A stretch of 8,503 nt of DNA from Frankiaceae bacterium (GCA_030840885.1 JAVEDQ010000567.1:1-8503), one strand, 5' to 3'. Shown: positions 1-6,454, numbered from the stretch's first letter. The notes: generated from the sequence alone by a model not told the origin. Numbers and translations are program-made.

Positions 1-1
1 C

Positions 2-1003
2 TGCGAGGGCGGACTCGATGCCACCGCCGCGACAGCCGGTCAGACCGGTGGTCCGACGCAGCCGTTCACGCCGGCCGCCGACCCCAAGATCGACTGCTTC
101 TACGTCTACCCGACGCTGTCCGAGGCCCCGGGCCGGAACGCACCGCTGGAGCCGGAGCCCGCAGCGATCGGCGTCGCCCGCGCGCAGGCCGCCCGCTTCG
201 CCTCGGTCTGCCGACTGTTCGTCCCGGTCTACCGACAGCTGACCCTGGCCTCGATCCTCAACGGCGGCTTCGGCGACCCCGCCGCCCAGAAGCTCGCGGC
301 CGACGACGTCGACTCCGCCTGGCACGACTACCTGAACACCGAGAACAAGGGCCGGGGCGTGGTGCTGATCGGGCACAGCCAGGGGGCAGGGCAGCTGACG
401 CGCCTCATCCACTCCGAGATCGACAACAACCCGGCCGAGCGGTCGAAGCTGGTCTCCGCACTGCTGCTCGGCGGCAACGTGCTGGTCCCGCAGGCCAAGG
501 ACGTGGGGGGCGTGTTCGCCAACGTCCCCGCCTGCCGCAAGACCGACCAGGCCGGCTGCGTCGTCGCCTTCAGCTCCTTCGCCAAGACCCCGCCGCCGGA
601 CTCGCTGTTCGGACGCACCGGCAACGCCCGCAACCTCAACCCCGGCGCCACCACCGAGGGCATGGAGGTGCTGTGCGTCAACCCCGCCACCCTCGGCACC
701 GGCCCGGCGGACCTGCACCCCTACCTCCCGACGCGCAACCTCGGCGGCAAGCTCACCGCGTCCCCGGCCACGGGTCTGCCGGACCTGAAGACCGGCTTCG
801 TCACCTTCACCGGGCTGCGCGGCGAGTGCCGCAACGAGGGCGGGGCGTCCTGGCTGCAGATCACGGGCTCCGGTTCGCCCTATGCGGCCGGCGCCACCAC
901 CGAGGCGATCGGCCCGACGTGGGGGCTGCACCTGCTCGACGTCTCCGACACCTACGGCGACCTGGTCGCTCTGGTGGAGAAGCAGGCGGCCGCCTGGCGA
1001 TAA
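2..1003 (+). CDS. DUF3089 family alpha/beta-hydrolase-like protein (5' truncated)
   Basis: The reading frame is open from the window edge to TAA at 1001-1003, giving 333 visible residues; the start lies upstream. The motif DCFYVYPT (visible residues 31-38) and the nucleophile elbow GHSQG (124-128, Ser126) are characteristic of DUF3089, an actinobacterial family with an alpha/beta-hydrolase fold. A His in WGLHLLDV (His310) near the C-terminus is the likely catalytic histidine. I did not place the acid residue with confidence. The visible part starts with CEGGLDAT, which resembles the N-terminal edge of the domain, so probably only a signal peptide and a short lead are missing. Several Cys residues (for example in VCRLF, PACRK, AGCVV, LCVNP, GECRN) would fit an exported, disulphide-bonded protein. 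Export and an esterase or lipase activity are inferences from the family; the substrate is unknown. A 74-bp gap separates it from the next gene. Confidence 0.9.
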   Translation, partial: CEGGLDATAATAGQTGGPTQPFTPAADPKIDCFYVYPTLSEAPGRNAPLEPEPAAIGVARAQAARFASVCRLFVPVYRQLTLASILNGGFGDPAAQKLAADDVDSAWHDYLNTENKGRGVVLIGHSQGAGQLTRLIHSEIDNNPAERSKLVSALLLGGNVLVPQAKDVGGVFANVPACRKTDQAGCVVAFSSFAKTPPPDSLFGRTGNARNLNPGATTEGMEVLCVNPATLGTGPADLHPYLPTRNLGGKLTASPATGLPDLKTGFVTFTGLRGECRNEGGASWLQITGSGSPYAAGATTEAIGPTWGLHLLDVSDTYGDLVALVEKQAAAWR

Positions 1004-1067
1004 GCGGTGGCGGTCCGGGGCCGGGTGGGGCACAGTGGGCGCTCCGCGCCGTTTCCGACGTCCACCT

Positions 1068-1072
1068 GGAGG
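1068..1072 (+). promoter_or_regulatory. Shine-Dalgarno site of the 63-aa gene
   Basis: GGAGG lies 5 nt before the ATG at 1078. It settles the start: an in-frame GTG at 1072 overlaps the GGAGG itself, so ATG 1078 is preferred. The same arrangement (CCTGGAGGTG, then ATG after 5 nt) recurs at the gene that starts at 8501. Confidence 0.7.
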
Positions 1073-1077
1073 TGAGC

Positions 1078-1269
1078 ATGGCCCGCAGCAGCACGCCACC
1101 CGACAACTCCCCGGCGAAGTCGCCCCTCACCACCGCCCTCGACGACCCCCGCGCCGAACGTGCCCGCCGCGCCGCGATGCAGGCCTACGTCGAGGGTCGC
1201 GTCACCCACGCGATGGCACTCGAGCGGGTCCGCCGCGCGATCGAGAAGTACAGCACGCCTGCGGCCTGA
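1078..1269 (+). CDS. Small hypothetical protein, 63 aa
   Basis: The ORF runs from ATG at 1078 to TGA at 1267-1269 and is supported by a well-placed GGAGG and by GC-rich third positions. I do not recognise the family. The first 20 or so residues are Ser/Pro/Thr-rich and probably disordered. Residues about 24-58 are rich in Ala, Arg and Glu and should form two amphipathic helices split near EGRVTH (about 38-43). There are no Cys residues, no membrane segment and no signal peptide, so it is probably a small cytosolic protein. The helical part could resemble a short DNA- or protein-binding module or an antitoxin, but no motif proves this and no toxin gene is adjacent. It stands between a likely exported hydrolase and the SURF1 gene, 35 bp upstream of the latter. 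A longer ORF in the same frame extends back to 673 but runs through the DUF3089 gene, so that extension is rejected. Confidence 0.65.
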   Translation: MARSSTPPDNSPAKSPLTTALDDPRAERARRAAMQAYVEGRVTHAMALERVRRAIEKYSTPAA

Positions 1270-1291
1270 TCCGCTCACACGCGGGCGGACG

Positions 1292-1297
1292 TAGCGT
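1292..1297 (+). promoter_or_regulatory. Possible -10 box of a leaderless SURF1 promoter
   Basis: TAGCGT fits the actinobacterial -10 pattern TANNNT and ends 7 nt before the GTG at 1305. That places transcription initiation at or next to the start codon. No Shine-Dalgarno-like purine run precedes this GTG. I see no good -35 element at the expected distance (about 1268-1274), which weakens the call. Leaderless mRNAs are common in actinobacteria; the assignment here is inferred from geometry. Confidence 0.4.
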
Positions 1298-1304
1298 TGA
1301 ACGC

Positions 1305-2222
1305 GTGATTCGTCGTTTCCTCACGCTGCGGTGGGTCACGATCACCCTGCTCGCGATCACGATCATCGTGCTGTTCTCGTTCTTCGGACGCTGGCAGCTG
1401 CACCGCTGGGAAGACCGCGGCACCCGCGTCATCCCGGCCGACGCGCGGCCGGCCGTCCCGCTCGCCGATCTGGTCAGCCCGGACGCCCCGGTCCCCGGGG
1501 GTGACATCGGGCGGCAGACCGTCGTCGTCGGCACCTACGACGCCGCTCACCAGGTCCTGGTCGCCGACCGTCCGCAGGCCGGGCGCCCCGGTGCCTGGGT
1601 CGTGACCCCGCTGCAGCCCGCGACGGGTCCGGCGGCCCTGGTCGTGCGGGGCTGGACGCCCACCGGGACGACTCCGGCGCCACCGCCCGCCGGAGCGGTG
1701 ACGGTGTCCGGCCGTGTCTACGCCTCCGAGGATCCCCCGCCCGTCGGCAAGCAGACACCCGCACCGCTCCCGGCCGGACAGGTCCGCGAGGTCAACAACG
1801 CCGAACTCGCCGCCGTGGTGCCCTATCGCATCCTCGACGGCTACGTGCTCCGCGCCGCCTCGACGCCGGCCGACACTCTCGACGTCGTCGGTGTGCCGCT
1901 GAACGAGACCGACAGCGGTGGTGGCCTGCGGAACCTGCTGTATGCGATCCAGTGGTGGCTGTTCGCGGCCGCCGTCGTCTACTTCTGGTGGAAGCTCGTC
2001 CGCGACGAGATCGAGCCGCCGGCCGAGCGGGTCCGGGAGGTGCGCGAGCCCGTGCGTGAGCCGGTTCGGGCGGCGCCGACCGCAGCAGCGCCGCCGACAC
2101 CGGCCGACGAAGCCGAGGACGCCGAACTTGCCGCCTACAACCGATACCTGGCCGGGCTCTCCACCCGGACCGGTTCGTCCACCCGCACCGGCACGTCCAG
2201 CCGATCCGGTGGCCGGCCATGA
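1305..2222 (+). CDS. SURF1 family cytochrome oxidase assembly protein
   Basis: A 305-residue membrane protein of the SURF1/Shy1 family, which helps build the haem-copper centre of aa3-type cytochrome c oxidase. The architecture is typical: an N-terminal membrane helix (about residues 10-27), the signature GRWQLHR just after it (28-34), a large extracytoplasmic beta-rich domain, then YAIQWW (213-218) opening the second membrane helix (about 214-233). The start is GTG 1305, immediately before the basic VIRRF lead-in. The same frame is open back to 882 but that part overlaps two genes. The tail after residue 234 is unusual: a charged stretch with VRE/VREP repeats, an Ala/Pro/Thr-rich linker, and three six-residue repeats (STRTGS, STRTGT, SSRSGG). 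By topology this tail should be cytoplasmic. The stop overlaps the next ATG (ATGA, 2219-2222), indicating translational coupling with the DUF3817 gene. The family call is firm; the role of the tail is unknown. Confidence 0.9.
   Translation: MIRRFLTLRWVTITLLAITIIVLFSFFGRWQLHRWEDRGTRVIPADARPAVPLADLVSPDAPVPGGDIGRQTVVVGTYDAAHQVLVADRPQAGRPGAWVVTPLQPATGPAALVVRGWTPTGTTPAPPPAGAVTVSGRVYASEDPPPVGKQTPAPLPAGQVREVNNAELAAVVPYRILDGYVLRAASTPADTLDVVGVPLNETDSGGGLRNLLYAIQWWLFAAAVVYFWWKLVRDEIEPPAERVREVREPVREPVRAAPTAAAPPTPADEAEDAELAAYNRYLAGLSTRTGSSTRTGTSSRSGGRP
2160..2213 (+). repeat. Three tandem imperfect 18-bp repeats in the SURF1 tail
   Basis: The units are TCCACCCGGACCGGTTCG (2160-2177), TCCACCCGCACCGGCACG (2178-2195) and the more diverged TCCAGCCGATCCGGTGGC (2196-2213). 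They are in frame and encode STRTGS, STRTGT and SSRSGG at the very C-terminus of the SURF1 protein, ending just before the overlapping ATG of the next gene. A length of 18 bp keeps the frame, so copy number could vary between strains without breaking the gene. Confidence 0.8.
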
Positions 2223-2545
2223 CTGATTCGAGGTCCAGCGTCTCCGCGGCGCTCACCCGTTACCGCGTCCTCGCCTACATCGTCGGCGTCGGCCTCCTGC
2301 TGCTCGTGCTCGTCGCCATGCCGCTGAAGTACTTCGCCGACTCCCCCGGCATGGTCGCCGTGGTCGGGACGGCGCACGGCTTCCTGTTCCTCTTCTACGT
2401 GCTCGCCGCGCTCGACCTCGCGGTACGGGCCCGTTTCACGCTGGTCCGCACGTTCCTCGTCGTGGTCGCCGGCACCATTCCGTTCCTGTCGTTCGTCGCG
2501 GAACGCAAGGTCACCGAGGATCTGCGGCACCGCCACCGCGTCTGA
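2219..2545 (+). CDS. DUF3817 family integral membrane protein
   Basis: A 108-residue protein with three predicted membrane helices (about residues 18-36, 46-67 and 77-94) and a basic C-terminal tail. The pattern fits DUF3817, a family of about 100-residue actinobacterial membrane proteins: a Leu/Val-rich first helix ending in PLKYF, a conserved HGF (His53-Gly54-Phe55) in the second helix, and IPF in the third. No biochemical function is established for the family that I know of. The ATG overlaps the SURF1 stop by 4 bp, so the two proteins are probably made together, which suggests a role at the membrane linked to respiratory complex assembly; this is inference from context. No strong Shine-Dalgarno site precedes the ATG, in line with coupling. 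It is the last gene before the fru promoter region. Confidence 0.85.
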   Translation: MTDSRSSVSAALTRYRVLAYIVGVGLLLLVLVAMPLKYFADSPGMVAVVGTAHGFLFLFYVLAALDLAVRARFTLVRTFLVVVAGTIPFLSFVAERKVTEDLRHRHRV

Positions 2546-2616
2546 CGCCTCCTGGCCCCACGTAAGTCGAGGCCTCCCCACATCGGCTCCTGCTCGCGCA
2601 GTTGTGCCGATTCTTG

Positions 2617-2632
2617 TGTGGGCCGAACCACA
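2617..2632 (+). promoter_or_regulatory. Inverted repeat TGTGG-N6-CCACA upstream of fruR
   Basis: Perfect 5-bp arms (2617-2621 and 2628-2632) flank a 6-nt centre, GCCGAA. The element ends 7 nt before the -35 box at 2640. It is a good size and place for a dimeric repressor site. It is too short and has too few Ts behind it to be a terminator for the DUF3817 gene. Confidence 0.4.
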
Positions 2633-2639
2633 TTTTCTC

Positions 2640-2669
2640 TTGACTCCCACATGAACAAAGCCTTACGGT
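2640..2669 (+). promoter_or_regulatory. fru operon promoter
   Basis: TTGACT (2640-2645, five of six matches to TTGACA) and TACGGT (2664-2669) are separated by 18 nt and lie in a locally AT-rich stretch. Transcription would start near 2675-2677, leaving a leader of about 27 nt before fruR. This is the clearest promoter in the window and probably drives the whole fruR-ptsI cluster. Confidence 0.65.
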
Positions 2670-2688
2670 CCTGAAACCAACTCAGACC

Positions 2689-2695
2689 GGGGGTG
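2689..2695 (+). promoter_or_regulatory. Shine-Dalgarno site of fruR
   Basis: The purine-rich GGGGGTG ends 7 nt before the ATG at 2703. It supports this start, as does the protein beginning MYAEERQ, the usual N-terminus of actinobacterial DeoR-type fructose regulators. Confidence 0.55.
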
Positions 2696-2702
2696 AAACC
2701 AC

Positions 2703-3464
2703 ATGTACGCCGAAGAACGCCAGACCGACATCGTGGGTCGGGCCCGCAGTCAGGGGCGCGTGGACGTCACCTTCCTGGCCGAGGAATTCGGGGTCACGAC
2801 CGAGACCGTCCGTCGCGACCTCACGGTCCTCGAGCGCCACGGCCTGCTGCGTCGCGTACACGGCGGAGCCATCCCCGTGGAGCGTCTCGGCTTCGAACCG
2901 GCGCTTGCCACCCGCGACACCGTCATGGTCGCCGAGAAGGAGCGCATCGCGAAGGCTGCGCTGGCCGAGGTGCCCGAGCAGGGCGCCATCCTGCTCGACG
3001 CGGGCACCACCACCGGCCGGCTCGCCGAGATCCTGCCCACCGAGCGAGAGCTCACGGTGGTCACGAACTCCGTCCCGATCGTCATGACCCTGTCCCACCG
3101 CGCGAACCTGACACTGCTGCTGCTCGGCGGCCGCGTCCGTCGGACCACCCTCGCCGCAGTCGACGCCTGGGCCCTCGCCGCACTCGCCGACACCTACGTC
3201 GATGTCGCCTTCATCGGCACCAACGGCATCTCCGTCGAACGCGGTCTCACGACCCCGGACCCCGCCGAGGCCGCGGTCAAGCGGGCGATGCTCGCCGCGT
3301 CCCGGCGTGGAGTCGTCGTGGCCGACCATTCCAAGATCGGAGCTGACCAGCTGGCCCGCTTCGGCAGCCTGGAGGACATCGACGTGTTCGTCACCGACAG
3401 CGGCGCCGATCCCCTGGTCGCCGACGAACTCGCCGCCGCGGGTCCCCGCGTCGTGCTGGCCTGA
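2703..3464 (+). CDS. fruR: DeoR family transcriptional repressor of the fructose operon
   Basis: A 253-residue regulator of normal DeoR-family length. The N-terminal winged helix-turn-helix spans about residues 5-57, with the family signature TVRRDL (35-40) and the wing ending HGGAI (53-57). The C-terminal sugar-phosphate-sensing domain shows LLDAGTTTGRLAE (Asp99 onwards), FIGTNGI (170-176) and VVADHSKIG (Lys211), the residues that form the phosphosugar pocket in this family. Its place as first gene before fruK and the fructose permease supports the name. The likely effector is fructose 1-phosphate or another fructose phosphate, as for other fructose DeoR regulators; this is not shown by the sequence. 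It probably represses its own promoter. The stop TGA at 3462 is followed after 4 nt by the fruK ATG, so the two are co-translated. Family and context give high confidence; the effector is inference. Confidence 0.92.
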   Translation: MYAEERQTDIVGRARSQGRVDVTFLAEEFGVTTETVRRDLTVLERHGLLRRVHGGAIPVERLGFEPALATRDTVMVAEKERIAKAALAEVPEQGAILLDAGTTTGRLAEILPTERELTVVTNSVPIVMTLSHRANLTLLLLGGRVRRTTLAAVDAWALAALADTYVDVAFIGTNGISVERGLTTPDPAEAAVKRAMLAASRRGVVVADHSKIGADQLARFGSLEDIDVFVTDSGADPLVADELAAAGPRVVLA

Positions 3465-3468
3465 CGTC

Positions 3469-4419
3469 ATGATCATCACCTTTACGCCCAACCCGAGCGT
3501 CGACCGGACCGTCGAGGTCGACGGGCTGGTGCGGGGCGCGGTCCTCCGGGCGACCGCCACCCGTGTGGACCCGGGCGGCAAGGGCGTCAACGTCAGCCGC
3601 GCGCTGGCCGCCGCCGGGTGCAAGACCCGGGCCGTGCTGCCCTCCGGCGGCTCCGAAGGCCTGCAGCTCGGCGCGTTGCTCGAGATCGAGGGCATCGACG
3701 TGGTGCCCGTCCCGATCGACGGCGCCATCCGGGCCAACGTCACCGTCGTCGAGCCGGACGGCACCACGACGAAGCTCAACGAGCTCGGACCCGACATCTC
3801 CGCCGACGAGGCGGCCGCGCTGGTCGCCGCGGTCGAGGCCGCCGTGACGGGGCCGGTCGACTGGGTGGCGTGCTGCGGCAGTCTCCCGCGCGGCCTGGCC
3901 GACGACTTCTACGCCGACCTCGTCCGCACGCTGGCCGGCAGCGGCGCCAGGGTCTGCGTCGATTCCTCCGGCGCGCCGCTGCTTGCCGCCCTCGACGCCG
4001 GCCCGGACCTGCTCAAGCCCAACGCGGAGGAACTCGCCGAGGCGGCCGGGCACCCCATCCGAACCCTTGGTGACGCGGTCGCCGCCGCCGAGGCGCTGCG
4101 GGCCCGTGGTGTCGGCGCCGTGCTCGCGAGCCTGGGAGCCGACGGCGCCCTGCTCGTCGACGCCGACGGCGCCCACCACGGCGAGGCCACCGTCCTCAAT
4201 CCCCGCAGCACCGTCGGCGCCGGGGACGCGCTGCTCGCCGGCTTCCTCGCCGGTGGCGGCGCCGGTCCGCACGCCCTGCGCGAGGCGCTGGCCTGGGGGG
4301 CCGCTGCGGTGAGCCTCCCCGGCAGCCGGATGCCGACCCCGGCCGACCTCGACCACAGCTCCGTCCGCCTGCACCCGTCGGTGGACTCCAACCGGAACCT
4401 GGAAGGGCAGTCCTCATGA
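3469..4419 (+). CDS. fruK: 1-phosphofructokinase
   Basis: A 316-residue kinase of the PfkB (ribokinase-like) family that phosphorylates fructose 1-phosphate to fructose 1,6-bisphosphate with ATP in the cytosol. The N-terminus MIITFTPNPSVDRT is canonical for 1-phosphofructokinases and fixes the start at ATG 3469, although the frame is open upstream to 3202. The substrate-binding loop DPGGKGVNVSRAL occupies residues 34-46. The C-terminal PfkB signature STVGAGDALLAGF contains GAGD (250-253), with Asp253 as the expected catalytic base. LLKPNAEEL is also typical. No Shine-Dalgarno sequence is visible in the 20 nt upstream, so translation probably depends on ribosomes finishing fruR 4 nt earlier. 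The stop overlaps the next gene's ATG (ATGA, 4416-4419). The substrate call rests on the start motif and on the neighbouring fructose permease; tagatose-6-phosphate kinase would be the nearest alternative. Confidence 0.95.
   Translation: MIITFTPNPSVDRTVEVDGLVRGAVLRATATRVDPGGKGVNVSRALAAAGCKTRAVLPSGGSEGLQLGALLEIEGIDVVPVPIDGAIRANVTVVEPDGTTTKLNELGPDISADEAAALVAAVEAAVTGPVDWVACCGSLPRGLADDFYADLVRTLAGSGARVCVDSSGAPLLAALDAGPDLLKPNAEELAEAAGHPIRTLGDAVAAAEALRARGVGAVLASLGADGALLVDADGAHHGEATVLNPRSTVGAGDALLAGFLAGGGAGPHALREALAWGAAAVSLPGSRMPTPADLDHSSVRLHPSVDSNRNLEGQSS
4401..4406 (+). promoter_or_regulatory. Shine-Dalgarno site of fruA
   Basis: GGAAGG inside the last codons of fruK lies 9 nt before the ATG at 4416. 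It supports that start and allows some fruA translation independent of coupling. Confidence 0.5.
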
Positions 4420-4901
4420 CGAACGGCCTCGCCGCACACGACTTGAGCCCGAACGACCTCATCAACGCGGAGTTGGTCGACCTCGACGTCGCCGCCGCCG
4501 ACCGGTATGAGGTGACCCGCGGCCTGGCCGCCCGCATGGAGAAGACCGGGCGGGTCACCGACCTCGAGACCTTCCTCGGCGACGTCCGCGCCCGCGAGGA
4601 GCAGATGCCGACCGGCCTCGAAGGCGGCATCGGCATCCCCCACGCGCGCTCGACGGCGGTCACCGCGGCCACGCTGGGCTTCGCCCGCAGCGCCGACGGC
4701 GTCGACTGGGGAGCGCCCGACGGGCCCGCCCACCTGATCTTCCTGATCGCCGCCCCCGCCGGTGGCAGTTCGGAGCACATGACCATCCTCGCCGCGCTCG
4801 CGCGCCGGCTGGTGCGCCCCGCCTTCAAGCAGGCGCTGCACGACGCGACGTCACCCGACGACGTCGTCGCTCTCATCAACAAGGAGGTACTGGGACGATG
4901 A
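4416..4901 (+). CDS. fruA: PTS fructose transporter subunit EIIA
   Basis: A 161-residue single-domain EIIA of the fructose/mannitol type (PTS EIIA type 2). The phosphorylation site motif GIGIPHARS (71-79) places the active histidine at His76. The EHMTILAALARRL segment (about 119-131) is another family hallmark. In the cytosol it takes phosphate from HPr and passes it to the EIIB domain encoded by the next gene. The length fits a single EIIA domain, so this is a split system; many bacteria carry the domain fused to EIIBC. It overlaps fruK upstream (ATGA) and fruBC downstream (ATGA, 4898-4901), so the three are tightly coupled. The symbol fruA is used differently between species; here it marks the EIIA subunit only. 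Confidence 0.93.
   Translation: MTNGLAAHDLSPNDLINAELVDLDVAAADRYEVTRGLAARMEKTGRVTDLETFLGDVRAREEQMPTGLEGGIGIPHARSTAVTAATLGFARSADGVDWGAPDGPAHLIFLIAAPAGGSSEHMTILAALARRLVRPAFKQALHDATSPDDVVALINKEVLGR
4881..4887 (+). promoter_or_regulatory. Strong Shine-Dalgarno site of fruBC
   Basis: AAGGAGG, the strongest ribosome binding site in the operon, lies 10 nt before the ATG at 4898, inside the last codons of the EIIA gene. It confirms the start that gives MKIVAVTSC, the normal EIIB N-terminus. Confidence 0.7.
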
Positions 4902-6454
4902 AGATTGTCGCAGTCACGTCGTGCCCGACGGGCATCGCACACACCTACATGGCGGCCGAGTCACTCGAGGTCGCGGCGGAAGAAGCCGGCCACGAGATCC
5001 TGGTCGAGACCCAGGGTGCGGCCGGCAGCGACCCGCTGTCCGCCGAGCAGATCGGCGCGGCCGACGCGGTCATCTTCGCCGCCGACGTCGAGGTCCGCGA
5101 CCGCGAGCGCTTCGCCGGCAAGCCGCTGATCCAGGTCGGCGTCAAGAAGGCGATCAACGACGCACCGGCCCTGCTCGCCGAGGCCGAGCGCGCCGCCAAG
5201 GAGCCCGTCCCGGCGTCCGCCGCAGGTGCCCCGCCCGCACCGGCCACGAAGGTCGACGCCAACGCCGGCTTCGGCACCCACCTCCGGCAGTGGCTGATGA
5301 CCGGCGTCAGCTACATGATCCCGTTCGTCGCCGCCGGGGGCATCCTCATCGCCATCGCCTTCCTGATCGGCGGGGCCAAGATCGCCAGCAAGGTCAACGG
5401 CGGCACCTTCGAGGGCGTCACCTACGCCGGCGTGAGCACCGACCACCTCGACAAGCTGCTGAGCCAGACCGGCTTCGCCGGCGTGCTGTTCTTCATCGGC
5501 TCCACCGCGTTCAAGATGCTGGTCCCGATCCTCGCCGGCTTCATCGCCTACGCGATGGCCGACCGGCTCGGCCTGGTACCCGGCATCGTCGGGGGTCTGC
5601 TCGCCAGCGCGATCGGCGCCGGCTTCCTCGGCGGCCTGGTCGCCGGCCTGCTGGCCGGGTTCCTCGCCCTGCAGATGAAGAAGCTCCGCGTTCCCCGGGG
5701 GGTCGCCGGCGTCATGCCGGTCGTGGTCATCCCACTGGTCACGACGGCCGTCGTCGGGACGTTGATGCTCGTCGTCATCGGCCAGCCGATCGCCGCTGCC
5801 ACCACCCACCTGACGAACTGGCTGAACGGTCTCGGAGGCAGCAACGCGGTGCTGCTCGGCGCGATCCTCGGGCTGATGATGGCCTTCGACCTCGGCGGCC
5901 CGATCAACAAGGTGGCCTACACCTTCGGCGTCGCGTCGCTGTCCGCCGGCAACCTCACGATCATGGCGGCGGTCATGGCCGCCGGCATGGTGCCCCCGCT
6001 GGCGATGGCGCTCTCGACCGTGCTGCGACCGAAGCTCTACACCAAGTCCGAGCGGCAGGCCGGAGAGGCGGCGTGGCTGCTCGGCGCCTCCTTCATCACC
6101 GAAGGCGCGATCCCGTTCGCCGCCGCCGACCCGATCCGCGTCATCCCGTCGCTGATGGCCGGTTCCGCGGTCACCGGCGCGATGTCGCTGGGCTTCGGTG
6201 CCACCTCGCGGGCCCCACACGGCGGCATCTGGGTCGTCGGGCTGATCGGCAAGCCGCTGCTCTACGTGCTGGCGATCGTCGTCGGCGTCCTGATCAGCAC
6301 GCTGTGCGTGACCTTCGCCAAGAGCCTGGGCGAGTCGGACGCCGACTTCGACACCGAGCCCGAGAGCGCGGCCAGCACCTACCCGTCCGCCGGCTCCGTG
6401 CCCTCGCCCGCCGGCAGCCGCACCCCCGCCGGAGCAACCGTCCGGTCCTAGCAC
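4898..6454 (+). CDS. PTS fructose transporter subunit EIIBC
   Basis: A 517-residue fused permease that brings in fructose and phosphorylates it to fructose 1-phosphate. The EIIB domain fills residues 1 to about 95, with the motif VTSCPTGIAHTYMAAE (6-21) and Cys9 as phospho-acceptor. An Ala/Pro/Glu-rich linker (about 95-125) leads to the membrane EIIC domain (about 126-477), which has many hydrophobic helices. EIIC marks of the fructose family are FDLGGPINK (330-338), FITEGAIPFAAADP with Glu402, and APHGG with His441; the Glu and His motifs are thought to contact the sugar. After the last helix a Ser/Pro/Ala-rich tail of about 40 residues has no obvious function. The last sense codon ends at 6448 and the stop is TAG at 6449-6451; up to 6454 is untranslated edge. 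The gene is followed by a 49-bp gap, the longest within the operon, before ptsH. Fructose as substrate is supported by fruK; mannitol is unlikely without a dehydrogenase gene nearby. Confidence 0.93.

Larger units (their letters stand above)
2578..2704 (+). promoter_or_regulatory. CCACAT repeat array, candidate FruR operator region
   Basis: CCACAT occurs four times in this gap, at 2578-2583, 2628-2633, 2647-2652 and 2699-2704. The third copy lies between the -35 and -10 boxes and the fourth overlaps the fruR start codon (ATG 2703). The starts are 50, 19 and 52 bp apart. The second copy is also one arm of the inverted repeat TGTGG-GCCGAA-CCACA. Sites up to and inside the promoter, with one at the start codon, are what one expects for an autoregulating DeoR-family repressor. 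I cannot match this to a known FruR box, so the role is inferred from position. Confidence 0.4.

Noticed and set aside
1038..1050. Hairpin GGCGC-TCC-GCGCC after the DUF3089 gene as a terminator
   Set aside because: The stem is only 5 bp and is followed by GTTTCC rather than a T-run. It might slow polymerase, but the evidence is too weak to call a terminator.
882..1304. Upstream extension of the SURF1 reading frame
   Set aside because: It overlaps the end of the DUF3089 gene and all of the 63-aa gene, translates to Arg/Pro-rich low-complexity sequence, and precedes the normal N-terminal membrane helix of SURF1.
2569..2576. Palindrome GAGGCCTC after the DUF3817 gene
   Set aside because: It has no loop and no T-run, so it is not a terminator; an isolated 8-bp palindrome is not enough to call an operator.
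3202..3468. Upstream extension of the fruK frame into fruR
   Set aside because: It runs through the sensor domain of FruR in another frame, while MIITFTPNPS at 3469 is the usual start of 1-phosphofructokinases.
6429..6445. Hairpin CCGGA-N7-TCCGG at the end of the EIIBC gene
   Set aside because: The 5-bp stem lies within coding sequence, has no T-run, and short GC stems arise often in this base composition. An attenuator before ptsH cannot be supported.
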